Shown piece after piece: positions 11,640 to 23,545 of a stretch of DNA of 64,000 nt. The position numbers and the translations under genes were made by a program. Below the pieces are notes generated by a model that was given only the letters and a program-made list of their open reading frames with translations, ran no database searches and was not told where the DNA came from. Position 1 is the first letter of the stretch; each line of letters starts with the position of its first letter. The stretch is from Gymnorhina tibicen (lineage: Eukaryota > Chordata > Aves > Passeriformes > Artamidae): the NCBI GenBank assembly GCA_013399875.1, contig VXAZ01003270.1, forward strand, positions 1,415,558-1,479,557, in the 5' to 3' direction.

Positions 11640-13070
11640 GGAGAAAAAAGGATAATACAGGATTGTGAGAACAGAAATGTTCATACCTGATCCAGAAAAA
11701 AGCTTTAAAAACCTATTTGGTACACAAAATCTATGATGGGATATCTGCATCTAAAAGATGGAAAAAACCAGCATATGAAATCGCACAGGCAGAGCAAAGG
11801 AGACTTGCAAATTACTCAAGTTGAGAGTAAGGGCAAATGTAGTGCCTACACTCAAAAGGGAAAAACAAAGTAATAAAGGCGACTGCAATCTGCTTGCTTC
11901 ACAGCAATAGTGTATCAGGCAGGAAAATAAACTACATAGAAAGAATAATTTTTAAAAGGGACATAGAAGGAAAATGGATTAAAAAGCATTCAGATTTGCA
12001 AAAGTCATGCCAGGTGAACTTGATATCTTTCTCTGATGCAACTGTTTTCTACACAGGGATCTCCAGTAACTCTACTATTTGATGTGATGCCACAAGAGAA
12101 TTCATTATTTGGACTGGGAAAAATGGGGATTAGGCAAAGAATAGTAAAGTGGGGAGAGAGCTGATCAAAGAGGAGATGGCAGAGAGTAGTCCTGTAAGAA
12201 ACATCATCTGCAGGGAGGAGGGTCATTACAAGGGTTCATCACAGAAGATCCTTTGAACTGCTCTTACTGAATATTTCATCAATAACCTCAACAAAAATGA
12301 AGGAAAACGTTGGTGAAATAACCCGATGTCACAATGTCAAAGAAGACTGTTGATCAATAGGAGGAGATGAGTATCATTCGGGAAGACTAAAATCACCATG
12401 AGAACAGGAGCAAGAGAGGCAGAAATGTGATTATACAGAAGTGGAGGTCCTACACTCAGAGTCTCTAAGGAAGGATCTTTGCAGACTTCTACAAATTTTC
12501 TCTGAATCAGCTGAAAATCCTATACTAAGGGAAAAACATGGGTGTACTAATCAACTGGAATAGGTGATAAATACAGTAGGGCTTTGAACAAGAGAAATAA
12601 GGCTCGGCTGCTGCTGCTGGGCACTGCCAGTAGAAGGGGAGAGGTATTGTTACTACCTGGGAAACAGTGTAGACTTCTGGCAAGTCACGTTCAAGAAAAT
12701 GAAGTCAAACATGTGGAGGTGTAGAGGACTGCTGCTGGGAAGAAGACTCATTTTTATGAGATGAGATCAAAAATGTAACCTTAGTCAGGCTGATTAGCAG
12801 TACAAAAGCTCACTATAGATTCGTTTGAGGTAAACGTGGGATGGGGGCAGAAAGATCCACTGAATTTAAAAGAGAATACTGGCATAAGAACAAATGGGAA
12901 CAAACTAACCACAGAGCTGGAAATGAGGTTTCTCCTCAGAGGCATGAAGTTTTGGAACAGCCTTCCAGGAGAAGGACTAAGTTCAAAAACACAACTGCTT
13001 TCAGGGCAGAGTTAGTCCAGCCTCTGGAAGGGGTTATAGGCCGTGGCTGCTCCTGGTAGCAGAGGGAAGG
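11640..13070 (+). mobile_element. Ancient CR1/L3-type LINE, decayed ORF2 to near 3' end
   Basis: Landmarks of CR1/L3 ORF2 occur in the right order on the plus strand. 'gggcaaatgtagtgcctaca' (about 11831) is the segment before the reverse transcriptase core. 'tcatgccaggtgaacttgat' (about 12005) matches the conserved Cys-Gln-Xaa-Asn-Leu region. 'aatatttcatcaataacctc' (about 12270) corresponds to the F-I-N-D-L block. A Leu-Leu-Leu-Gly-Thr-Ala-like stretch lies near 12615. A Trp-Asn-Xaa-Leu-Pro-like block ('ttttggaacagccttcca', about 12950) leads to the 3' part. Frameshifts and stops are frequent, so it is a molecular fossil. Its age is well above that of the octamer-tailed CR1 copies. The boundaries are approximate. 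Confidence 0.75.
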
Positions 13071-13188
13071 CAGGGTTAGATTTGGTAAGGCAGGAAACCT
13101 ACGCTGCTACTGTAGAACTTGTTGGCAACAGTTGCAGCAACAACAGCTCTGTTTCAGCAAAGCACAATTGTGCCCCATAGCAATGGGA

Positions 13189-13226
13189 ATACACTCAGCA
13201 AAGGGAAAAACCTTTACTGAGTGTAT
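13189..13226. repeat. Near-perfect 16-bp inverted repeat with 6-nt loop
   Basis: The left arm ATACACTCAGCAAAGG (13189-13204) and right arm CCTTTACTGAGTGTAT (13211-13226) pair at 15 of 16 positions around the loop GAAAAA. The single mismatch is C against A in the seventh pair from the loop-distal ten. The stem is shorter than a typical microRNA precursor, and the flanks do not extend it convincingly. Confidence 0.8.
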
Positions 13227-13969
13227 GTGTCAGCACAGTAAAAGTGCTCCTCTGTGTGTGTCTGTCATCTTTGATCCCAAGCTGCAGGGTGATTTGTAAG
13301 GTTTCTTGCACAAACATTCTGGCAAAAAATTGGTTTCTAATAACTGCCAAAAAGTGTTGCAAAATCATTGAAAAACACTGGTTTTGGTGGTTCTTCCTCA
13401 AAATGCAGGTCACCAGAAATGCCATTGTAAAGGTGTGACAAAGGAAGTATAATTAGACATAAGAAAGGATCACAAGCGTTACTGGTACAGATTTGAATAG
13501 GCATGAAATTTAAAAATGGTCAATTTACAACTAGAAGAGTTAACACTACAGACTGGGGACCCTTGTTCACAGAAGTAGTGATGGGACTTTATAAATAGGG
13601 GCTCTCAGCACAGCACTCCTATTCACATGACCGTACTGAGACAGCCACCACTGAGAGCAGTTCGTCTGCAAACAGCTCTGTTAGTTCAGCTCTACTCACC
13701 TTGGGAATACAATTTAAAGCACTGAACCTGTGTAACAGCAAGGTTTGATTCAGGTTGAAGATGTGTAAGCAAAATGCCTCCTTCTTGTCAGCTGAGCAGC
13801 TCTCCGGACTCTACTGAGCTCACCAGTTCAGTTACCTCTTGACCTGGAAATCTGTTTGCTGGTGGCAAGTGTCTGCTGTGATACCCAAATATAGCATCAG
13901 AACACGTGGGCAAGTAGAGACCTGATGGAAGAGTGTTGCCTTCTGGATAGATTGTAATGGCTGGGGGGG
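13227..13969. other. Unique non-coding DNA, no gene recognised
   Basis: No gene or repeat is recognised between the hairpin and the next CR1 copy. Confidence 0.6.
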
Positions 13970-14186
13970 ATATTCTTTACTGTGAGAGTGGTAAGGCGCT
14001 GGAACAGGTTGCCTACAGAAGCTGTGGGTGTCCCATTCCAGGAAGTGTCCAAAGCCAGGTTGCATGGGGCTCGGAGCAACCTGGTCAAGTGGGAGGCGTC
14101 ACTGGCCATGGCAGGGGGATTGGAACTAGATGATCTTTATGGACTAGATGGTCTTTTCCAACTCAAACCATTCTGTGATTTTGTGA
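13970..14186 (+). mobile_element. CR1 LINE 3' end, sense orientation
   Basis: This copy starts in the ORF2 C-terminal region. The frame beginning at 13982 reads Arg-Arg-Trp-Asn-Arg-Leu-Pro-Thr-Glu, the usual CR1 R-W-N-R-L-P motif. It continues through 'ggttgcatggggctcggagc', 'ggcagggggattggaactag' and 'atgatctttatggactagat', and ends in an octamer-like tail ('accattctgtgattttgtga'). It is 5'-truncated and inactive but moderately well preserved. Open frames on the opposite strand (for example 13897-14109) are only its antisense. Confidence 0.95.
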
Positions 14187-14586
14187 CATGCTACTCAAAG
14201 CACCTCAATTGTCTATGTGTGGGCCACTGACTTGAACCCTCATTTCCACCAACTACAACAGGACCTTAGAGACCCACCTTGCATAGAGGTACCTTCAGTT
14301 AGAAGGGGTCAAACTATCTTCACCTAAACTGAGTAGTTCAATAATCTGGATCTGACATCCACCCAAAACATTATTGTGCAGAGCAGAGGAAGACAGATAC
14401 TTTCCTGTGGGCTTTGGAGAAAGAAATAAGGCTTGTAAAAGTGCAAGATGACTCTAAATAAAAAGAATTAGGCCTATTTAGTAGGTTTGGTAATACTCAG
14501 AGATAGATTGAGTCCACAGACCAAAAACGTTTAAAAGCAAATGAAAGTCAGAGTCATAATATTCCTGGCAATCAGTTTTTCCCTTA
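14187..14586. other. Unique non-coding DNA
   Basis: No gene or repeat is recognised between the CR1 copy and the direct-repeat-bounded block. Confidence 0.55.
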
Positions 14587-14911
14587 CTGTTAACTCAATG
14601 GTCCCAGCTCTTGCAATTTCATAGTGATTATCCCCGAATTCCAGTTTCATAAGTCCCAGCTCCCCAAGTCTTGGGAATCAGCTCCTGAGAGTGCCAGCTT
14701 CTGTTTTTAACCGTTACAGGAGAAAAGCTTGAAAGTGTGACTTGAGCATATGCCAAAGATTGAAAAACAAAAAGTAAATAAAATGAATGCCAAATTTTAA
14801 TGCTTGTTTTTATAAAAACCTAAACCACTCTCTATTTTAAAGCTAATCTCATGACTTTAGGGGCCTGGCTCCTTATTCCTGAAAGCTTGATATTGGCACG
14901 CTGTTAACTCA
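14587..14911 (+). mobile_element. Probable ancient amniote interspersed repeat bounded by 11-bp direct repeats
   Basis: The 303-bp block 14598-14900 lies between two identical copies of CTGTTAACTCA (14587-14597 and 14901-14911), which look like a target-site duplication. Its interior ('tctcatgactttaggggcct' and 'tttcataagtcccagctccc') resembles, from memory, a widespread ancient repeat of turtles, crocodilians and birds with a CTCATGATTTTGGGGGCCTG core. I am not sure of the family name. There is no coding frame or poly-A tail. The terminal repeats could instead be part of the element itself. Confidence 0.5.
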
Positions 14912-17900
14912 GACACTCTTTCAAGAGGATTTGCGGAAACAGGCTGAAAGAGCTACACAGTGTTCTGGAATAATGGATCCCCGAGGAAAACCCAAGGAAT
15001 GCTTATGCTCTGTAGAAAAGCTGGTAAATGGATAACTCTTGATCTCCTTCTTTCCAGATTAAAATAACAGAGGAGGGAAAACAAAACTATCAGAAAGATG
15101 TGCCTGGACATGTGAGATGCAGAGCACAAGTAAACAGGGTAGCTTTCTTTGCAGCAGTTCAGAATATTGACACCATGCAAGCAGAGAGGCAGCATTGCTG
15201 GTTGCTGCTCTCCCAAGGAAGCTGGCACTGGAGAGGAGGTGTGTGGAGCTGGGATGCAGGCAGAAAGCCTTTGGTAGTGAAGCATCCTTGCTTGTTTTCC
15301 CTGCAAGCTTAAGTTTAACACACACAGAGGTGAGGCAGAGACCACCAGAAATGTAGGAATTTGTGTTGCCATCATTCTCCACTTTCCTTTTTCTTTGCCA
15401 AGCAGCTCTGTGAATCTCAAGGTGCTTATGAAGACCATATGCCTTCAGAAGGCATTTCTGTCTCAGGCGTGTTATCACAAGAGCTCCACAGAGACTGCAC
15501 AAAACTCTGAAGGAAATTCTTTTCCAGTGCAGAAGATAGTGCTAGGACCTGTCATGGACTGAAGGACATATTCCGCCTGTTGGGTCATTTGGAGCCACAG
15601 CACTTGGTCAAGGAATGGCCCACTCTCAGGGCTCCTTTTAAGCCTAATGACCCTTGATGTAGTTTGTCCCTACCAATCACTTTCTTCTGCTCTGAAAGCC
15701 CACACACCAGATGCCACTTGTCATCTGCCAAGCCAGCTGCGGAGCAGATGGAGCCACAGAGCAAGAGAGCGGTTCCAGCACTCTGCAAGAGGTTCCAGCC
15801 CTGTGCTCCAAATGCAAGAGAATCCCTCTGAGAGAGACAGTGGGGAAGGAGACAGCAGCACGAGTTCGACACCAAGTGAGATTGCATGGATGTAGTCCTT
15901 GGAGGGTAGGAGGTGGCTGTTTGCGCCAGACCTGGAGCTGACTACCACCCCTGCAAATGGGGAAGAGGCTCAGGACCACATCTCCAACCCACAGAAGCAT
16001 CCCAGGTTGCTTACTATGCATCAGATGGGGAAAAGGTCTTGGATTTGTTCCTTGGAGCAGTCAAGTTGTGGCACATAGCAGGAAGCCTTCTCAACATGCC
16101 TGTGCAGAGGACGAACTTGACTCTTCTGAGTCTGTAGCTGAGCACTAAATGGAAAACAGAGGCTGGGGAAAGGCTTTTTTCCCACCTCTGGTTTTGTGGG
16201 GGAAAAACTAAAATTTTGTTCAAAAGCAGTTTTGTGCCTGCAAACAGGATTTATTTTTAGAAGATTTTATAAGATTTATTTTTAATTTCATCCAGATGTT
16301 TATTTATAAAATAACTTAAGACTTATATCCAAACAGACATCAAAGAAACCTTCTGGGAGTAGCACTGTCAGTAGCAAAGGGTTTTAATGATCCACAAGGC
16401 GAGTGAATAGGTTTGAGGAGTGTCAGAGTGCCTTGGGGGAGCACATGCATGGATCCAATTAGGAACCCATTCCAAGGTCACTCAGACACGACAGGAAAGG
16501 TGACTCCTTTGGGAGCAAGATGCCAACTATTCCACACAGAGTGATGTGGGGAACTGTAGAGCATACATGCTTTTCCAAAGACAGTACCAGGAGAACTTAG
16601 AGTGCCACACAAGATACCCATCATGGCAATTGCCTTGGGTCATTTAGAAGCCCTGGAGGAGGTGTATATTCTGGGCAGGGCACACAAGGCACAGCTGCTG
16701 CCCCACAACGGTGAAGTACTCGCTCTGGTTTCCCAGATTTGGGTAGCATGCTCCTGCCAGAGCCCCCATGCCAAGCCAGGGCTGTATCCTGCTGGTGGGA
16801 GCTGGAAGGGGACAGATACTCCCAAGTCTTTCCTTGATTTCCTTAATTCCCTTTCAAACATGAAAATTCCACCTGTCCTCACAGGAGGTGACGTCTGCTG
16901 CTGGGCCCCAATCTGAAGCTAAACGGACAAATCCTATTATCCCTCTGTAAATTTAATGGGACAAGTACTGATGTGTCACCTTAGCACCTATTCACATCTA
17001 CATTAAAATGTGTAATGGTTTGCTTGGTTTTTTTTCCTTTTCTCTTTTAAAATGTTTATTTACAATGTTTAAAGTTTTCACCTTTCTAAAACTGGCTTAT
17101 ATCAAGCAGTGGTACACAGCTTTTTTGTATCCTCAGTAGGTTCAGGTAAGTCAATATAAATTAAGTCTTAGCTGCACAAGGCGTCTGCTCCAGTTTGACA
17201 ACATACAATTAAATAGATCCTTTATCAAATTTGTGCAAATTTGCTCGTACGTGTGTTTTCCATTGACATCAAATTGGCTGAGTTAAAAGGTGCATGCTGC
17301 TGTTGGAGTCAGAGGCTTCCATTCAGATTCGTGCCTCTGCAGTTAAGGCTTTGGCTTTTGATGAAAAGTCACAGCTCAGCATTTAGGACCTTCTGTGTCC
17401 TCCAGTGCTGTGCCCCATGGTGTGGAGTAGGCATGATACAGGATTCCTCACAGACAGGGTCTTATTTTCTGTGGGTGAGAGGCAGGAAGAGGAGGCATCA
17501 CTTGAAAGGGAAACAAGGGACACCCCAAGCTGGAGTAGAACCCCTCAGTAGCACTGGGTTTTCCTCTGAACATCTGCCTGCCCCAGGGCAGTTCCAAGTA
17601 GCACAGGATGGCGTGGCCAAAGTGACAGCTCCCAGGACAGACTTTCTGCTGCCAGGGGACCAGGACCCTCCCCTGCACCACATCCTCAGTGGCATAGCTG
17701 AGGAACTGGCTTCTGCTGGCTCATCTTAGCTTCATGGTGCTGCAGGAGCGTGGCCAAGCTGTCTGGGTCCTTACAGATAACCTTCTCCTGCCTGGCTGGC
17801 CCTGAACTTGTCAGGGGAAAAGCAGAGTTTGGAAGAACTTACCGCTTTTGAAGCAGGGCTGCTGGCAGGCCTGGGCACTGCAGTGCTGAGAGCAACAGCA

Positions 17901-20793
17901 GGAAGTGTGGTTGCATGTGAAAACAAGCAGATTTGAAACAGTATTCACTCCGAGGGATTACACAAATAATACCCCAGTGACAATGGAGCTATTTACTCAG
18001 TTGACAGTATGAAGAAAGCATCTCCTTTTATCTACTTATGGTGGTTAGTGGGTTCGTCTCTCTTACAGCCTCTGTTGCTACTTGCTGCTTCCCTTGATGC
18101 TTCTCTCTGGTAGTTTTGCTCCAGCTTTCTTTAAAAAGCTGTTTATTTGAGGAGGGTGTGGGCTTTGTGCCACAGAAGGGCAGCTGCAGAGATGCACAGA
18201 GAGCAGCCTCACAGATGCCTGAGCCTGTGCACATTGGCTGCGCAGTGACCAAGGAAAGCTCACTCTGTCAGCCCACACTGCACAAAGCTGAATATTCCAT
18301 CTCAAATTTGTAATATGGGAAGAGCTGGGAGTATCTTCCCATTAACAGTTGTCTGTCCCCTGCTCTGCCGTATGGGATGACCATGCCAGCTATGATGCTT
18401 ACTTGGAAGGCTTCTGAAACAGCTTCTTCTACAGTGAAAGAAACAGCATCCTGTAAGGTCAAGCATTCATGTCCTCAGCATATGGGGCACAGGCAGGAGT
18501 GGCTGAGCTCATGGTAGGGATGGGACTGAGGTGCAAGGCTGTGGCTGAACAGTTTGCAGCAACTTGGGTCCCTGCAAGTGATGCTTCCTTTGGCTGCAGT
18601 GCAGTCCCACACCCTGCTCCTGCTCTGCCAGACTCAGTCAGCTGCAGGTCACACAAGAAGGTTGCCTGCGTGCAGGATGCTGTCCCAGGGCTGAGGCATG
18701 ACTTGCAGTGGGAGGGGATGATGACCCCACAAGCTTCCTATGAGATGTGAGAGCAAAACTGAAGGTGGATCTTCCCCAAAGGGCTCAAGTGTCCAGGACA
18801 GAGGCTTCCCCACACCTTCAGGAGATATTTTTGCTTGTTTTGTTTGCACATGTCTATACTTGTCCATCCCCTACAGGTCCCACATATTGCCCGTGGTACC
18901 TCACCAACACAGGCCATGTAATGATGTACAAGCAATCACAGCAACAGGTTAGGCTTCAAAATTCACACTTGAGGGGTTACTGCACAGTTCACAGCTCTGC
19001 CACAAGCACCCTACAACTGTGTTTATGGAGGGGCTATCAGATCATTCCTAGCACCAGAGCTGCAAACAAACCCAGGAAAAGCCACCAGACTGGAGCACCT
19101 CCCCCTCTTTGGGGGAGCTACAAGGTAGACAGATCCAGAAGCTCTTACATTCGGTGGTAAAAACTGTCTCATCATCTTTTCAAAACACAGACATCACTGA
19201 AGTGTACAGACACTGGCCATATCTGCCCAGGCGCAAAGGTTCACCCCAGGCAACTAATCCTGACCACTGACCAGCTGGTGTGCCTGGTTTGCATCTCTAT
19301 TCCCTGGACCACACCGTCCCATTCACAGACAAAGTTCAGAGTCCATGCAGCTGGGATGGGACCAGCAGCCAGGAAGGACTTTTATGATATGACCCACTGC
19401 AATACCAATTCAAAGCCATCAAATCAGTCATAAGGCAACACAAACCTTGGCCACTACAGGTCTGGGTAAATTAATAGGATTTATTACACTAAATTTAAGC
19501 CATCGAAAAACTAAAGCTCAAGGCTACACTAGTAATTTTGGATTCTTCTCTAGACAATTTGCAGTTACCTTCAGAGAGAAGCTTAAGTAGGCTCTGTGAC
19601 ATCTAGGCTGAACTGTCCTTCCAAAGTGCCTTTCTCCATTGCCCAGAGTCATACCCTAAAAGTCTTAGAAATTTTAGGCCAAACTTCTAATTTTCAAATA
19701 GTCAGAGGTAGATAAAATGAGTTCCAGTGACTTTCAATGGAGCCCAATGAAATGTAAAACATTCAACCATCCATTCACTGACTACATCATCATGAAGTTA
19801 ATTTTGTCTGTCTGAGATTAAAGACAACCTCCTTGCAATTGACTTTCTTGTTGAAATTACCTCCCAGTATCTTAAAGTTCTATTTCTAGGTGATTTTTTA
19901 TATTTTATTGTTGATTTTTAATTAAAGCCACAGGAAAAAAAGAAATGGCTAGAAGTACCAAATTTAACAGGAAGGGCATTATGGTTGTTCCACCAAATTC
20001 ACATGAAGCCAAGGCAGATTTTGCTGAAGTGTCTTCTTGTCCTTCTGCGCTGCTGAAAGGATTCATTGAGTGTTCTGTGACAAGTAATGACCTCCTCTCA
20101 CCCACTCTCTGGGTTAGAGTCCTGAAGCCAGTTATAGGTTGTATTAGGGAGCTGTAAACACAAAGAAGTGCTGCTCTTTCAGCTACTAGAGACAAAAAAA
20201 AAAAAGGATCTTATGACTTCCTGCTAATAGAAAGGAACATGTGTTTTCTATCTGCTGATAAAGAACCCAGTGATACCAAGCCTTGCTGGAGGAACATCTG
20301 TGTTTTTTAATGGACACTTAAAACTTTCTCTTCATGACCCGAGATTCATTTCACATCTAATAAGTAATTCCACCAGTCTGCAGAGAATTCTTCTGTGGCT
20401 TACTAAATATTTGTTACATATTTTTCAGTTCCAAAAGACAGATCAAGAAATGAAAACTTTCTGCTCCCCAATCCACTCTTCAACTACCCACAAGTAGTTA
20501 GGGGAGCAGTGGGTATGGAGGAGGAAAGAGGTGAGCTCCTGTGCAGCATGGAGCCACGGAGCAACAAATGGAGAATCCTCACAGAGCTGAGCTGAAAAAG
20601 AATAGGTAAAAGGGAATGAAAGAGTGGGATCCAGTGCCTGGATAAAGATAGAAAAAAATCTCCATCCTTAATGATGGGGTAACTTGTCAAGTAGAGAAAA
20701 GGAGCTGAGACCCCACCTTGTTCTTGCACACATCCAGAACTACCCTGCTAAAGACAACTCGAGATGGCTCCTGGAGAAGGGGACAGTGTATTT
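14912..20793. other. Unique non-coding DNA, no gene recognised
   Basis: This is almost 6 kb with no recognised gene, RNA or repeat. AT-rich text occurs at 16230-16330 and 16980-17100. A short GC hairpin lies at 19099-19117 (CTCCCCC, loop TCTTT, GGGGGAG). Frames such as 14953-15438, 17241-17729 and 18747-19160 have no family signature and overlap shadows on the other strand. At about 19720 the words 'gtgactttcaatggagccca' resemble a motif found in old amniote repeats. Confidence 0.6.
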
Positions 20794-20930
20794 TAGAGTT
20801 CAGTAAGTGTTTGGACAATGCTCTCAGGCACGTGGTGTAATTCTTATGGTTGTTCTCTGTAGTGCCAGGATTTGAAATTGGTGATCCTTATGGGCCCCTT
20901 CCTATTCAGGATATTCTACGATTCCACAAT
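20794..20930 (+). mobile_element. Avian CR1 LINE 3' end (CR1-X/Y-like)
   Basis: The text 'agagttcagtaagtgtttgg', 'acaatgctctcaggcacgtg', 'gatccttatgggccccttcc' and 'caggatattctacgattc' follows the 3' end of the young avian CR1 subfamilies nearly word for word. The tail is a degraded octamer. This copy is the best single indicator that the host is a bird. It is a short, 5'-truncated, non-coding remnant. Confidence 0.93.
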
Positions 20931-22029
20931 ATCTAGAGGAGAGCAGCTCAAAGGGACGTGAATAGAAATGTACACTTGGCAGTAACTTAAATTGGAGCCA
21001 TGGCTGGGGTAGAGTTTCTGGGATAAGAAATGCAAACTGATGTGAGAAATCCTTTCTCCAAATGGGTGTGACTGACCAGAAGTAGTGATATGATGAGGAG
21101 ATGACTAATAATATGAGATGGGCCCAAACCACAGGTATTAGGCCTGAATTCAGATCTGGATCTAAGTGCAGTGGCAAGAAGAGCCAGCTCATACGAGGGC
21201 AGGACTGCACTGCGAAGGCTGGATACAAACGAGGTCTTCTACAGTTTCAACCCAGAGATTTGGGATTGGCTTCTCCTTCTCTTTACTGGAAGTGACATTT
21301 ATTAAAATAAATGGTGGCTGAATCTCCAAGTGTTTGATGCTGAAATCTGTTCCCACTACTGGTATGTTTACCTTGAACAAAACTGAATACCTGAACTTGA
21401 AGCACAGCTCAAGAATCCCACAGGAAAAGAAAACTTTTAGTAAGAAACAGAAATATGCAGGAAGCACAGCTTCTTTGACAGAAACAGGCTCTTTCATGAT
21501 GAATCCTATCCAAAACCCCAGTATACAAAGGCAAGTGGGTAAGGGCAGAGACTCTTTTAAAGTTCACCTCAGGGTCAGCACTTGAAACGGTGAAAGGGTG
21601 GAGGAAGAGACACCCCATTTTAGCTAAAAATTTTATTCTTTAATACCTACCTTACATTATATATTTTTAGCATCAGATACAGGAAAAACATCCCCTATGG
21701 CTGCTTCCATATATTGAGTTACAGCTCATTATGTGGAGGAGAGTAGCTGCTAGCCTACAGCAGTCTCCAACTATTCACACTGTAGTGGTGAACAAATTAG
21801 GTGGTCTCTTTCTGTGACTCTTTAACCCTGAGAGGCATGTTGGCAAGAAAAAAACAGGAGACATTCTTCAGTTAAATAGTTGATACAGTTTTAATTAAAG
21901 AGAGGTCCATACGGAGGCATCTCAGTCAAGGTCTGAGCCTTCTGGAAGCTCAAAGAAATTGGATAATCTGGAATTTGGCTTTGAAAGCAACCCCCTATGT
22001 TTCACTGAGTATCTATAGAAGATGCATAA
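20931..22029. other. Unique non-coding DNA, no gene recognised
   Basis: I see no gene or repeat here. Frames of about 100 codons on both strands around 20900-21620 are unsupported. Confidence 0.6.
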
Positions 22030-22170
22030 CCAGGCAGATATTCATTTCATCGCGCATTATTTTTATTGTCAACTTCATAGCTTTTGATTGCACAACGCAA
22101 AAGTGATAACAACACTGCAGGGCAGCAGGATGACTCATTAGGCATTACTGCTCGCTGTTAGCAAAGCCTT
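22030..22170. promoter_or_regulatory. Candidate conserved non-coding block (weak)
   Basis: Unique AT-rich text keeps CpGs (catcgcgcatt, caacgcaaaag). It carries a C/EBP- or HLF-like word (gattgcacaac), a SOX-like word (attgtcaac) and an AP-1-like word (gatgactcatt) within 140 bp. The reading is by eye only. Confidence 0.2.
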
Positions 22171-23464
22171 TTCTATTTACCTAGGTGCTTTATGTGGCCT
22201 TCATCTCCATGGTGTTTGAGTGCTTCCCAAACAAATAAAACTCTGTCTCTGCCCCTGCTCCCTCTGCAGACCCAGCTGCAGTTTTAGGCTGCCTCAGAGC
22301 AGTGCGGAGAGATGTGGGGTGAGCTGGGACCCATTGCTGTGTCCCAGGGTGCTGAGACTTGTACATCATAATGCATGTCCTGTCTCTACCAAACATTTGC
22401 CAGCTGTGAGATGGAGACTGGGAATACAGTCCCCCAGCAGAGAGGTAAATAGGGAATTCACGGGGTTCTTGTCGGTGGCACTCACAAACATAAATAGCCT
22501 GTCTCCTTGCATTTTTTTCTAGACTAATAAACCTGATGTGCTCAGAAAAATCTTCCCTTGGCACAGATTTCGCAAAGGGGAATGGAGCCAAACTTAGCTT
22601 CTGACTCACTGGACATTAGGTATGCCTTGCACGTCATCCCAGGGCAACATCAGAGAAAGCAGTGCAATTTCAGCTTTGTTCTGCATGGGGATGTTCCTGG
22701 AACGTGGGTCTGCAAGGAAAAATAAGGGTGGTAGCAAGTGGGATTACGCCCATATTGTCCCTTGGGAACTGGCAGGAAACAGCTGCCCGCTGTCTGCTGA
22801 AAATGGGGACAAAATTCTCTGGGGACAGCCTCTCAGAATGTGCATGTTTGTCACCATCCCCTTGGGATGCTGGAGGAGAGTAATGCCACCAATCTGCAGT
22901 CAAAGGAGAGGACACTTCTTCATGAACCCAGGCCCAAATGAACCCTGACAGCCCAAGCAAAGATCAGGTCTTGATGCTCATCCCTTGGCCCTTAGCTTAC
23001 AAAATCAACACTAAACCTAAATCGTAGTTTTCAGGCAGTTTGGGGCAGTGAATTTAAATTTTCCACACTGCACTCATGTCCAAGCACACACTATTGCAGC
23101 TGGGCCTGAACCAAGAAATGTTGGCACAGAAGATGATCTGTCATCTTGTAGTTAAGGCAGGCCACTGCTGAGAACTGATTCAACCCTGAGCTGTCCTACA
23201 ACCCTGTGCATTTGATGCAGGGCTGAGTTCAGGCACTGCAGGGACCATCCTAAATCTGCAATACAGTCTTCCCAAAAGGCCAGATCATCCAGATAACACC
23301 CGCTTCTGATGAAAGGATGGCCCAAAATTTCTGATGAGAGACCTACATGTGCTGCTAGGGCTGATTCAGACAGCATAGGACCTGCTCTGTCTCCTCACTC
23401 TCCTTCAGATCTGTACGCAGGGACTATGACAGTGCCAGGATGTGGCCCATGGCGATTCTCTACC
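22171..23464. other. Unique non-coding DNA, no gene recognised
   Basis: At 22203-22235 'tctccatggtgtttgagtgc' resembles the start of a MIR-like amniote SINE, but the match does not extend. No gene is recognised. Confidence 0.55.
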
Positions 23465-23545
23465 CTTTTCAGCTTAATGCCATTACCCCTTGTCCTATCA
23501 CTACATGCCCTTGTCAAAAGTTGGCAAGATCTTCACAGCTATGCG
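23465..23545 (-). mobile_element. Internal CR1 LINE fragment, reverse orientation
   Basis: The plus strand reads the reverse complement of CR1 ORF2 C-terminal sequence: 'cttttcagcttaatgccatt', 'accccttgtcctatcactac' and 'atgcccttgtcaaaagttgg'. On the minus strand this encodes the region around the Asp-Arg-Xaa-Arg-Gly-Asn-Gly-like motif that precedes the F-R-L-D-I-R-K segment. The 3' tail is absent, so this is an internal relic cut at both ends. Confidence 0.85.

Noticed and set aside
13897..14109. Minus-strand 70-codon frame
   Set aside because: Antisense of the CR1 copy at 13970-14186.
22203..22235. Start of a MIR-like SINE (tctccatggtgtttgagtgc)
   Set aside because: Only about 30 bases match and the centre of the SINE is absent.
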